This document shows, piece by piece, positions 23,317-34,957 of a stretch of DNA of 44,236 nt. This DNA comes from Plakobranchus ocellatus (taxonomy: Eukaryota > Mollusca > Gastropoda > Plakobranchidae): NCBI GenBank assembly GCA_019648995.1, contig BLXT01006232.1:318656-362891 (forward strand), read 5' to 3'. Each line of letters begins with the position of its first letter. Positions within the stretch are counted from its first letter, which is position 1. The position numbers and the translations under genes were made by a program. Below the pieces are notes generated by a model. It searched no databases. It saw nothing but the letters and a program-made list of their open reading frames with translations, and was not told the origin of the DNA.

Positions 23317-26300
23317 ATGGGTAGAAAAAAGCATAAACACAGCAGAGACAGCAATATAAGAAATGCGTATTTTGAGAGAAACTTTAACAGGACAAAAGGA
23401 AAGTCGTCATGGAAGAAAAAAAGTCATCAGGCATGGAGAACACAAAGAGAATGTAAATTCTCAGATGCATCACCTTCAACATCAAGACTCTCTGGCAGTA
23501 GTCCTTCAACTTCCTCATCCACACATCATGGTGTGTATATTTTTTTCTTTTGGATGATTAGTTTTAGTCACATAAGTCTGACTTGCAAAAATCGATCCTT
23601 CTTTTAACTACATCTTATAATCCTGGAACATTTTGAACTTTTGGTGTCATATTTTAAAAAACAATGCAATGAATGAGTAGTTGTAAGCATAAACTGATAT
23701 TTGTTTAATCCCACAATGACTTTAAATTATCACTAGTTCACTGTATGTAGAGAAAAAAGAAATGTGTCATTTTCAAAGGTTCTTATTGAATCATTTGTTT
23801 TCAACTCCAATTAAATATTTTATACCATGCTCAGCTTGCTCAAGCATAAGGATCAAAAAGGTATCCAACTAACGAACTGCATGCAATGAAAACCTCAAAA
23901 GCAGAGGTCCAACAAATCACATTTTTTTTGGAAAAGAACTGCTCAACTGCTCAAAATGTATAATTTTTTTTTTTTCTGACTGCTGTCACAAAAATTAATG
24001 TATGTCACATTCACTTCTTAGGCAAAGATGAAACATGGGANNNNNNNNNNNNNNNNCCCCCCCCCCCCCCCCAAAAAAAAAAAACCCTTTCATTACTTTT
24101 CACTCGACATTTTCAAAGAACAGAGACCAAGCGAAATAATTTGAATGCTCTTAATTGGAATTTGAATTATATATTACTATGAGATTTGAATTCTGACATT
24201 TCCATTGTAATGACTATTGCAATTTTTAACAAGTTCTTATAGTTGTGGTGGGAAAAAAAAAAGATGTTGTTGATGATATTGATATACGTTTCATTCTAAG
24301 CACTATTGGCTAGGTTGAATGCCTTTGTGTGTATATGAAAATTGAAACTCAAAATTTTTATAACAACACATTTTAATTGACTTATCATTAATTAATGTTT
24401 AAATAATGTTTAGATCCAGAAGAAATAAACCGATGTCAATATTTTCAGCTAGTGACAAGGAATCGGAAATTCCAGGCTTCTATTTTGACAAAGAAAAGAA
24501 GGCGTATTTCAAAATTCTCCCAAACACAATGAGCACTGTATCCTCTTTCGTGACTAAAGAGAGTATCAAAAAGAAAGAGGATGAAGCCCGAAGGTTATCA
24601 GATATGGAGAAACTTGTCAGAGGACAGTCTGCAATTCTACGCTCAGCTTTGTTTTCTCCCATTGAGGGACCGTCTCAGAACAATGGTCTTACTGAGGTAT
24701 TGAAAAAACTGCAATGTGGGCAAGTGACGTGTGAAAACTTCAGAACATACATGAACCGGCATCGCTGTATCACCTTGCAACCGGCTACTGAAATCATTAA
24801 TTCTAGATTCAACAGGAACAGGTATAATAAACTTTTTTTTTTTTTATATTGATTCTTGCTATCCCAGCCCACCATTTATAAGTGATCTCAGGGATTTTTC
24901 TTTTTTGATGATTCAAAAACTTTAGAACTAAGACATGCTTCACATACTTTGTAGATTTTAGAGAGTTATTTTTATTTTGTTAAACGTTTTTGAATAGTTA
25001 AAGAGCATATGAATTTGATATATTTATTTTATTTTATTGTATCATTTTATTTAAATGATGATTTTCTTTTAATGTGCAAAAAATAGAAGTTTTCTTTGCA
25101 TTTTGTACAAAACTGAAATCGAATTCTTTTTATTTTTTTTTAAACGTTCAAAGTATGAAACTGGATGAACTGCAGAAGATGCTCACTACAGCCACTCGTG
25201 ACCGTCTTGTCTGTGTTTGGTCGCTCAAGTCATCCATAGCCCAGTGCATTCAGCTCCTGTCAGTATCCAGTAACCTGAGTCCTTACAGTTCTAAACAAGA
25301 AAGAACTGAGGCAACAGAATCATCATCAATTGTCAAGTCTTTTAAAATGACCGAGCCAATTTTTAAAAAGATCAGCAGCATATGCTGGGCTTCATTTCCT
25401 GCATTTCCTGGAACCCATACGGTGCTCTACACAGCTACCTGTCCTGTAGGATATTCTCCAACTATTGTCTATGCCCTCAATTTGGATGCAATTGCCAGTG
25501 CATGTCCAGTAAGTTGCAGACATTTGATCTATTCCATCTCTTTTTTTGCCTACTTTTATATTAAAAAATTACATATGGTTTGTGTTATATATTGTTTAAT
25601 CTCAACTCAACTGCATATCAATTTGCTCCTGGAGAAGCCGTGAAATGAATGTCATTGTTGTAATACATATTTAACATTTATGCTAAAATCCCCTCATAAT
25701 ATTGGACGACTATGGCACTGTTTGAAATGTCTTGCTTTCGTCTGAAGAAGCTTTTCAGGTCAACCTAATCAATTTTAATTTTATGTCTGTTTTACTGCAA
25801 AACATTTGGTGGTGATGTTTTACAATTATATTATTATTTATAGATAATTGAATTGTCTTACAGTCCTTTAATTTTACGATGAAATGTATTGCATGCTAAA
25901 AATGTTTTTTCTATACTTTGCTCAAAAAGTTCCAATAATAAAAAAAGTAATATTGTTTGTTTTCCTTTGCTTGTTCTTGCATTTACTTTACTTCTCCTGC
26001 AGTCTTTTAAGCATCCTACATATTGAAAAAAAAAACACTTCACAAAATTTCTCCCTTCAGGTCAGCATATTCGAATTAAATTTAGGATTTAACACTGTGT
26101 GGTCGTGTGCGTGGCACAACTTCAATTCAAAGTTTAGTGTGGGAGCTGAGGGTGAGTGCCTCTTGATTGATGTAGCCACAAGAAGGACATGGACTTACTA
26201 CACTCACAACAGTGACCCACTTGCTCAGACCTTTTCTCCCACGGTGAGTTGAGAGGGTAAAATTTCAAGATAGTGTTTATGGGAAGTAAAATAATTAAAA

Positions 26301-29300
26301 CATCTTGCTGTCCTAGCTGTTGTAAATATAGTCTATAATCAACTTGTTAACCATTTTACAGCTTTCTCAACAATTTTCATTGCAAACATCTCAAAGTTTC
26401 ACTGAGAGAGTGAGAAGAGAGAAACATACACACACACTCATCCACACACAATTATATAATCATGTGTAATTCAGAATTAAAAAAAAAACACAGTATGTAC
26501 CATTGTTAAGTTAAATTTACCCCATGTGCATTGGCAATAGTCTAAAAAAGCATCTTAGCTTTCAAAAAAACTCAATTAGCTGTTGTGGTTTTGAACACAG
26601 AATCTGTTTTCTTTGAAAAAATATCATTATAAAGCATACATGATGTGAGACAGATAGCAGTCTAAATAATGTGGTGCTAATAAAGTAACATTTGCTTCGT
26701 CATGTTTTAGTTCACAAGTTTACACTGTCAATCCAATTTGAAATTCATGTCGTGTATTTAATGAACCAGTAAAAATTTTTTTTAACCTTTGCAGTATGTT
26801 GTATGCTGAAAACGACACAGTGACTTCTTATTTTCTAACATTTTTTAAACAAGGTCATTGTAGGCACTGAACGCTTCAGTTGACTTTTTTTTACCTACAA
26901 ATCAGCTGTTACACAAATTAAAAAATTAACACACTTCAAAAAAATCGATTTGAAAAGTTGCACCCCTTTCCATAATCATGAGCCAAAAATTGCACAGTGC
27001 AAGTATAGTAGTCTAGCTACCGATTTTATCTCAGTGGTATAACTAGATCAAAAGGTATGCTTATTCTTCAAGCCCTCAAGCAAATCAAAGAATCCTGCGT
27101 GCTTATTTGCAAGACCTTGTCTGGATTTTATTGATAGATATTTGTGTGTTCACATTGTTAATGGCCATTCAGTTCACTGTTTACATCATTTGTATGATTT
27201 TTCGTGTTTACTTTGAGAGCCTACTTTTGCTTATTAATGCGTTTCTGAAAGCTTATATAGATGTACAATAGAACGGATCATGTACTGATTGGTTGTGCAA
27301 AGTGTAATAGGCATTAAGATGAAGATAACATTATCAATATTGTCTTCCCTCAGAACATTACTAAAACCATCATCGTCCTCACCACCTTCATCATCATAAT
27401 CATCTTAATTATTTGCACATTAATCATCATCACCAAAATCATATTGTTCATGATAATCATTCTATCATCATCATTGTCTTCATAACTCCCTTCAACATTA
27501 TCTTCATCGGCATCATTATCATCAATCATTGTCATTATCATCATCACCTCGATCAGCATTGTCACACCTTCTTCATTAGCACCGCCTTCATCATCATCAT
27601 TATTACCTCCATCATTATCATCATCATCATCATCACCTTCGTTACCATCGTCATCATTATAGATTCATCTCTCTCATCATTACACCACTTCAATATCATC
27701 ACCATCTTCATCAGTGTTAATTATTATCATCATCACTCCATTGTGGTCATTGTTACCATCACCTTGTGCACTCTCAACACAATATAATCATCCTTAGGCC
27801 TACAAAACTTGCATGACAACCATTGATTGAAGGTTTCCAAGCTTTTTTTAATCTTGTAAACATAGCTAAAATTTTTTTTCTTTCTGAAGATAATAATTCA
27901 AGCGTTGATATACAAAAGACAAGGACGCCAAATATATATTTTTGTGGCTCAATTTTCATACATCCACATAAGCAGTACAGTTAAACCAGTTAACTAGGAG
28001 CTATATCCGTCACGCTTGGCGTATAGACCTAGATCTAGGCATCATTCATATGAACCGTGCCAGAAAAACTTTAGATCCTGCAAACCAATGAAAGATTTTC
28101 AAGCATATTTTTTCAAATTTATGTAAACATCGGTAATTTTTTTTTTTTTTCAGGGAATAATTCAAATGATTGATATTCAAAAGACAGGGACCCTAATAGT
28201 CATTTTTGTGGCTTAATTTTCAATCACCCACACAAGCAATATAGTTATACAGTCCACTGAATGCAGTTTCCATTGTGCTAGGCCTACTAAACCTAGATCT
28301 AAACTCCAGTCACATATACAATAAAAATTTAAGATCTAATGGACACAATGTGGTTTCTCTGAACACTTATGTAAAAAGCTATTATTAGTATAGTCAATAA
28401 AAAGCATTTTTATTCCATAAATGTCAATCCATTTTCACTATAGTCAGTGCTTGCTTTGTGAGCATAGCAGCACGGAATGGCCTTATTGATAGTCTTATCA
28501 AGTAGTCCTATATATGTGATATTCCTAGCAACCAGTTATTTGCTATACCAAAGTTTGAATTGAAAACTGCTCACATCATACAATGAGTATACTAATAGTG
28601 ATTGATTGATTGATTATTGGTATACCCAGTCCATCATTAAGCGGTGATCTCAGGGCTACTAATAGCGAAGTACGGCGAAGGCTAAAAGAATTTGAAAATG
28701 TGTTGATGTCTCAAATTTGACTTTTGCTGTTGCATTTAAGTGCATGTGTATTGTTGATATGGTTCATAGCTTTTTTTTTTCTGAAAAAAATATTCATCTT
28801 ATTTGTTTTGTACTATTCTCTGGCACTGACAGGATCCACACAAAATGTACAATGGGACAAGAAAGGGCTCCATTCTTGTACATGATATCAGGTGTCCAGG
28901 GAGAAGCAGATCCCAGCAAGAGATGCGGCAAAAGCATGGCATCAGCTGCTTGAAGCTTTTGAGGGACGAAAATTACATTTTGGCCAGTGATTTCTCTGGA
29001 GTTGTAAGTTATGGTTTCTTGGTTTCAATGGGGCAACTTAATTAAGAATATTTGTTGGTTTTACTGTGATTCTCGTAACTCTTTCAAGATGGATTTTTGT
29101 GGGGTGCAGATGTAATTCATGCCCAAGAAACAAGAATGGAGAGACCCACCAGTGCTCTATATCGGCATCCGTCCGGAATTAAGAGATATGTTTGAAAAAA
29201 GATGAGTCATGATCTTCATGACTTTAAACTTTTAATGTTGAAAAAAAGAATTTAAAGATAAAATTTTCAATTCCCAATTCATTTTGGGGATGTTGTGATT

Positions 29301-31814
29301 CATGTTTAAAAAAGAGAAAAAAAAAATTATGGTCTAGACCATAGCCCCATTTGTTCTCCTGGAAGATGACAATCTAGTCAATAGTTTAATAGAGCAATAT
29401 ATATATATGAGATAATGGCTCTTGAAACTCATCCTGAGGCTTCAGATATTGCACAAGAGCAGAAAGGTCTGTCAGAAGTAGTAGTACCTGAAGGGTTTTT
29501 ATTAAATAATTACAATTATACAATGAAGTACAAGAGGAATAAATAATTACTACAACTATCCTTTTGTTTTTTCAGATTTTGAATTGGGACCAACGCATGA
29601 ATCGTGTCATTAAAAGATATGAAGGACTAGTCAATTCACATTACCAATTGCCTTTTCACCTGGATGAACTAGAATCTGTTTTGTGTGGAGGTAAGTAACA
29701 ACTTCTTTTATGATATACACAACGGATACTTTCAATCTGAGTGAGTAACTATACGGCTTTACATAGTTGACCCTTCTCGTAGTGATAGTACCAAAAAAAA
29801 ATTATTCTGTAACACTGCATGCATGGATTTTATTACTTAACTGCCTTTGTGATTTTAACATGAGAATAGAGAATACAGCTCACATAAATTTGTGCTTAAA
29901 AAGATGTTTCAGCTGAGCAATAGATAGAAACCTTATAAGATATAGAATTTCTAGCTATTTAGATATATTATTTATGAAGATAAAAATATATATGTTGTAC
30001 TGCTTAAAAATCCTCTGTTGTAAAATATGAATATTTTTTTTCTTAAAGGCTTAAGATTTTACAGTAAATCTGACAGAGCCATCTGAATATCCATCATGTG
30101 TACAGTACAGTCCTAATAATCCATATTGGGTTAGCTTGAATTCTTGGTTATTTCAAAGTCTGTTAATTTACCAAATGTTCTCTCTTTAAATGAAAAATAT
30201 TGGTTAAATTGAAGTCTGATAAAAGGATCAGGTAAATTTGGAGTGATCATATTAGTTTTTTTAAGGTAATGAATATAAGTTTTCCTGGCTACAGAATTGG
30301 CAATGCTACTCTCTGAATAGCAAACCATTCAGTTTCTCGTGTGAACCATGTGTGTGTGGTGTGTTCTTTGCCCTCTTTCTTTAGAGGCAAGTCTGCCGTT
30401 AATGAGGAAAGGTATAAAGGAAAAGCATGAGGCCCGGGTGGGAATACTTTATAGACTGCAGGAGGAGACAGTGGTGCATATGCTGTGGCTAATCTCTGCG
30501 TTGGGTCAGAGTAGGCTTATTTTCAGCTGTACAATGCAGCATATCCGTCACCACAGCCTAGGTCTACATAGCTGCCGACTTTCAGTCTTCTCCAGTGTGG
30601 ACTTTGCTTTGGTTATAAACATGTTCAGCAAACTTAGGTTGCATCATCTGTGCAAGCTGTATGTGTGTGTGTGTGTGTGTTAACTTTAAGAACCTTGTCT
30701 AGGTTTACATAACTGCTGGCTTTCAGTCGGCAGAAGCATGTTAATAATAAATAGTGCATTATAACTTTTGCTCCCCCTCAAAATCAAAGGGATTTTCATA
30801 TTCAACCTTCTTGTACAACAACAACATTCATTATTCAGTAGCTATATTTTTTTTCTCTTCCTCTAAGTATTCTTGAGATTCCGATTTCAGCTAATTTAAA
30901 ATTTTTTTTTTCTTTATTTCAATGATTTGAAAATAACAGGCCTCAAGTGTGGATCTGTAATTCCTCTCAGCCTTTCTACAAAAAGTTGAAAAAATCTCAT
31001 GTTGCAACCGTCATGAAAAAGATAATATTATATATAATGTGACAGCACCATTTTCCTTGAATATAATTAGAAGTTTATAATCACCTCTTTTGCGTAATGG
31101 TCACCAAGCTATAAGAAAGCAGCAATCTGCTAAAGGATTTCATTGTTCTCCTTCTGAAAATTGAAAATATATGTATGGATATTTGCAAAAAGAAAATGTT
31201 TCCCTTTTTAAACACATGCTGATAAAATACTTATTATCATCAAAAACCTCCAACAAAACAGTAATTAAAATTTTTTACAAGTCTTAAATCATGGAAGTTC
31301 CTGTTCCAGAAATTTGAATTATCAGCAGAAAACAATCAATTAGATGGGGAAATTCAAGCACTGCACCTGGGACTAATGAACAAGTGAAGGCCTTGAAGTA
31401 AAAATGAATGAAACAATCACGGCTGCACCGTTGATGGTTAAGTAATTGTAAAGATTCATGAGCAGGTTGTCTGTCTTATTCATTAACACCTTTTGTTGTA
31501 TCCAATTCTCTAAAGAGGCTGATGAGACGAAGGTCTTTGTCATAGCATGTTCAAGCTCATAGTAAAGTGGTTTTTTTTTTTTTTAAATCTCTGAACATAT
31601 GTAACTTGTATGACCATCTTTCTCAGCTGGATCAGACAGCTATACCAAATTGTGGGATGTGCGCTCTGGGAATTTGCTACAAAGCATCCCTCCCCCTTGT
31701 CCTGCCTCACAAGATAGCTTTCCTGTAGCCATGTATGCTCAGCGCTGGGGAAATTCAGATGGAAACAGTGGCCTACTTATGGGCGTCAGGAATCGTCTTA
31801 AGATCTACTGCTAG
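23317..31814 (+). CDS. DCAF4: DDB1- and CUL4-associated factor 4 (WD-repeat protein 21)
   Basis: Substrate receptor of the CUL4-DDB1 ubiquitin ligase by family. Seven coding exons join in phase: 23317-23530, 24449-24821, 25154-25508, 26061-26243, 28833-29003, 29576-29690 and 31627-31814 (stop TAG), giving 532 residues (human about 495). The N-terminus is basic and Ser-rich (MGRKKHKHSRD..., then SPSTSSS), followed by the family signature IPGFYFDKEKKAYF near residue 79 and a TKESI motif. WD40 blades follow: ISSICWASFPA, TVWSCAWHNF, MYNGTRKGSILVHDIR, ENYILASDFSG, and YTKLWDVRSGNLLQSI. Two WDxR boxes, WDQR (436-439) and WDVR (480-483), match the DDB1-binding motif of DCAFs. The C-terminus GLLMGVRNRLKIYC resembles the human end. 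The start is the first ATG after the acceptor at 23310. A 5' UTR exon is expected upstream. A 16-base assembly gap lies in the first coding intron. Confidence 0.95.
24041..24084. other. assembly gap plus C16-A12 homopolymers
   Basis: Sixteen Ns (24041-24056) run directly into 16 C and then 12 A. It lies in a DCAF4 intron. The true length is uncertain. Confidence 0.98.
24852..24896 (-). mobile_element. retroposon-tail-like fragment, copy A
   Basis: Read on the minus strand this gives CCCTGAGATCAC, then TAAATGGTGGGCTGGGATAGC and AAGAATCAAT, followed by A-rich sequence. The same block recurs at 28610-28660 with an (AATC)n tail. This looks like the 3' end of a LINE or SINE inserted antisense to DCAF4. 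Confidence 0.4.
27358..27735. repeat. imperfect ATC/CAT trinucleotide array
   Basis: Nearly 400 bp dominated by CAT/ATC/TCA triplets with interruptions, in the large DCAF4 intron. It creates spurious His/Ile-rich (+) and Asp/Met-rich (-) open frames, neither of which is a gene. Confidence 0.93.
27800..28330. repeat. diverged tandem duplication, ~263-bp period
   Basis: Two diverged copies lie head to tail. Landmarks repeat at a constant offset: CAAGC at 27838 and 28100 (262), ACCTAGATCT at 28027 and 28291 (264). Between them the copies share ATAATTCAA...TTGATAT.CAAAAGACA.GGAC and TTTTTGTGGCT.AATTTTCA. Intronic in DCAF4. Confidence 0.8.
28594..28663 (-). mobile_element. retroposon-tail-like fragment, copy B
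   Basis: On the minus strand this reads AGCCCTGAGATCACCGCTTA, ATGATGGACTGGGTATACC and then AATAATCAATCAATCAATCA. The (AATC)n end is typical of LINE or SINE 3' tails. It matches copy A at 24852-24896 over most of its length. Confidence 0.5.
30340..30735. repeat. repeat-like, GC-richer segment in DCAF4 intron 6
   Basis: Clearly less AT-rich than its surroundings. A 28-bp segment, AGGTCTACATAGCTGCCGAC plus TTTCAGTC, near 30560 recurs with four or so changes near 30700, ending the same way. A (GT)10-like microsatellite lies between them (about 30660-30680). The exon-like frame here is not needed, since exons 6 and 7 of DCAF4 join in phase without it. Probably an old mobile element fragment. Confidence 0.45.
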
Positions 31815-31883
31815 CAGTTTCTCCGACTGTGGTCCAGAAATCAATGCTGTGTTTGGCTTTGCTTGTCAGGATATTTATTTAGT

Positions 31884-31889
31884 AATAAA
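31884..31889 (+). terminator. candidate DCAF4 poly(A) signal, proximal
   Basis: AATAAA 70 bases after the DCAF4 stop codon. Confidence 0.4.
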
Positions 31890-32045
31890 GATAGCAATAC
31901 ATGGATTTGATACTAAAATTGGTTGAAGTGTGAAACGTTATATTTTTATTTTCTTTACCAATAATGAATAACCTTTTAAAATGTATAAAGTTGATATGAT
32001 TTGTGTTCCAAAAAAGTTAAATTGTGCAGACCCTACTGTACTTGA

Positions 32046-32051
32046 AATAAA
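32046..32051 (+). terminator. candidate DCAF4 poly(A) signal, distal
   Basis: AATAAA about 230 bases after the DCAF4 stop, in a GAAATAAAAC context. Either this or the proximal site could be used. Confidence 0.45.
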
Positions 32052-34957
32052 ACAATTTGATCTTTTGGTACACATAAGCTAAACCTTTATTACAGAAGTG
32101 ATTTGTTAAACTTTCACATTTTGACTTAATATTAAAATATAAAAACCGAAATCAGTGATTTCATCTCATTGATGCGTAACTTTTTAATTCACAATTTTAA
32201 GTACGGGTACATCCTCATATGTCTATTCAAATCCTTTTGTAAAGCATTATTATTATTTTTTTTATGCTAGAATGTACCAGAGTGCTATATTCTTCCAATG
32301 AAACAAGACAAGCTTCTTTAAGTTGAATCATTGTATATTTTTTTTTATTGATGATTGTGTCAAAGATTTTGACAACAGTATTACTTTTTCCCTCCAACAT
32401 TTATAATTATACCCACATTTGTGTTACTTTTTAACTTCAGTGCACTCTGTACATATTGACATGAAAGGGACTATTGATATTTTGGTGATACATTGAAATT
32501 CAAAGTCAAAAGGGAAAATGCTATCTTTTTGTGATACCTCATGTCTCTTCTATCCTCTATACTAAGTGTAAGTACAGGTACTCAAAAAAAATAATTGCTT
32601 GTTTTCTTTTCCTTGTTGCATTGGAAAATGATGTAGAAAGTCCTCTGGAAATAATTTTGTATAACACGGAGAAAACAAAAAGTTCTGAGGTTACCATAAA
32701 AGGTTGGTGTAAAAGAAATTGTAAAGAAACATGTTAATGGAAAAAAAGATTTTTTAAAATCAGAAAATAGAAGAAAATTAGCGGGGTTTGATAAAGATAT
32801 TATTAATATTCTTATGCAGAATTTTGATACAAGCCATGTCAGTTTAGATATAGTACCCTGTATTTTTGTTTCAAAGAAGAAAAAATTGCAAAGTTCAGAT
32901 GATGGATGTATGTCCTAAGACCAAGTCTACATGAGTTGGAAATTGCATTTCGACTTTGATCTACCCAGCAACTTCATTCTAGAAGCTTTGCAAAGGAGAT
33001 GATTGGGTCATATGACTCTAGGCTAAAACATTAGGTTTTCGATTTGTTTTAAAAAAACTTTCAAAAAAATTTTCTCTAATGTGTAAAGTGTGACATGTGT
33101 CTAGAGGTATAGCAACAGTTCTTGTAAACTTAGTCAGTGTTAGAAAGAAAAAAAACTATTCACTTATAATCTGCCTTTCCTTCTCCTCCCTTTGATGTAC
33201 GTGTGGGATGTGTATTCATCATTATTTGTGAGCATATTTGACTTTGAGGCCGTGGTAACAGTGACCTTTTTCATGTTGATCAAAACTGCTAACAGTAATA
33301 AAGTTATGTTTCTTGAGTCTAAAATTTGTTGCAAGTGTTTCGTTCATCATTATTTGTTAGACACAATTTCTGTTCAGCTGTCAGAAATTATAAATGTTTT
33401 ACAATTTGCAGATGAGTGTTTAATTGTGTGCTTGTTAAAAATACATTGTTTTATTTTTCCTGCGAAGGAATTCCAGTGAATTATTTACAGAATTTTAGCG
33501 GATTTGTCCATCCAAAGCCTATTTGGTTTGCATCTTATTCTTATACTCGCTGGTAAATTGAAGTCCGTGTAGAAGGAGATAATGAAGAGGAAAGACAGAA
33601 TCTATTTATGAATGTATAGTGTTACCTCAAACAGGCACAAATGTAAATTTATGGGCAAGGTTGAAATGATTTTTAAAATTTTACATCAACATTTTCTTTG
33701 TGGCAGGAAGTTCACAAGTGATTGAAATCATTTGATAAGCATGGTAGTAATCACCAGGCTGCATGCATTAAAGCCGTTTTTTTCAAAATGGCCTCTTGTG
33801 CCCCACAGTGCCTAACTTTATCATGAAACTTCAAAATATATATTTTTTAACACAAAGTGAAATCCAGTAGCAGTTGCTAGAGATGCCTTAAGGTCAAAGG
33901 TTCTAATTCTCTTGGGTAATTGGGAAAACTTAAAATCTGTGCGCTCATTTGTGGCTACATTCTACTTTGTAATTGATTGTCACTGAGTTAAAACCTGAAA
34001 AAAACTTTCCTTAGCCATTTAATTTAACCAGCTCATATATAGATAGAGCCATAGCCATGAGCAGAAGGATCGGAAACAAAACAAAAACTTGAGATTGCAT
34101 TTTATGATGGACTGGGGAAATTAAAATATGAGCCATGAACATTAGGATGACAAAAAAAAAAGCCCCCAAAAATTTGAGATTTAACTTATAGTGTACTGGG
34201 TGTATTTAGAAAAATCCATCACCAAATATCATCGATATACCAAAAAGATAAAAAAAAGGGATACATTTATGATAGTAAAACATTTCATTCATTTTTTATT
34301 TGAACAAATTATGTGAAAATGGGAATATCAAGTTATAATTCCACACTTGAGTCGACTAAACAGATCATCCACAATTACTGACAGCAACATTTAATTGTCA
34401 CAATACACACAATCTTTTCTTGCACTCACTGAACTTTTACTTTGGGCACCTCAGATTTCTTGTCATTTGCATTAGCTTTTATTTTACAGCTCTGAATTTG
34501 CTTTACCATAATTTTTAAGGCACATTATACAGTCCTTAGCCCTAATATATGTAATACTAAATAACCTAGTAAGTTTGAGTTTGATCATGCAGGTGATTTT
34601 TCCTAGACTAGATTGAAAAAATAAAAATTATCTTTTACAATTTCTTTGAATAAAGTGATATCAAAAGTCACTTAAATTTTGTAAAGATATTCAGACATAC
34701 ATGAACATATATATTGAATTGTCCATATTTGAAAAAATTTATAAACAAAATCCAAATATGACAATGTGTTGCTGCCATCTAGACAAAAGTGTGATAAGGA
34801 TTGCCTCTCTATTTGCTCTTCAAACAAATGTTGGAGCCGCAATCTATATAGTCTGTGGTTCAGGTTCAGATTGGGAATATCTAAACTGAGGTGGTAGGCA
34901 GAACAACATCAATGTCCATGATTTGATATCTGAAAACTAGAGTTGACTGCCTTTGGA

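Larger units (their letters stand above)
31815..34957. other. convergent DCAF4/UTP25 3' UTRs and intergenic DNA
   Basis: The two genes end facing each other. No coding exon is recognised. A candidate minus-strand poly(A) signal for UTP25 is AATAAA at 34478-34483 (TTTATT on plus), about 475 bases past its stop. Confidence 0.55.

Noticed and set aside
27350-27787. Opposed Asp/Met-rich and His/Ile-rich frames
   Set aside because: Both are products of the ATC triplet array.
30348-30683. 111-codon frame in DCAF4 intron 6
   Set aside because: Exons 6 and 7 of DCAF4 join in phase without it, and it ends in translated GT microsatellite; more likely repeat DNA.
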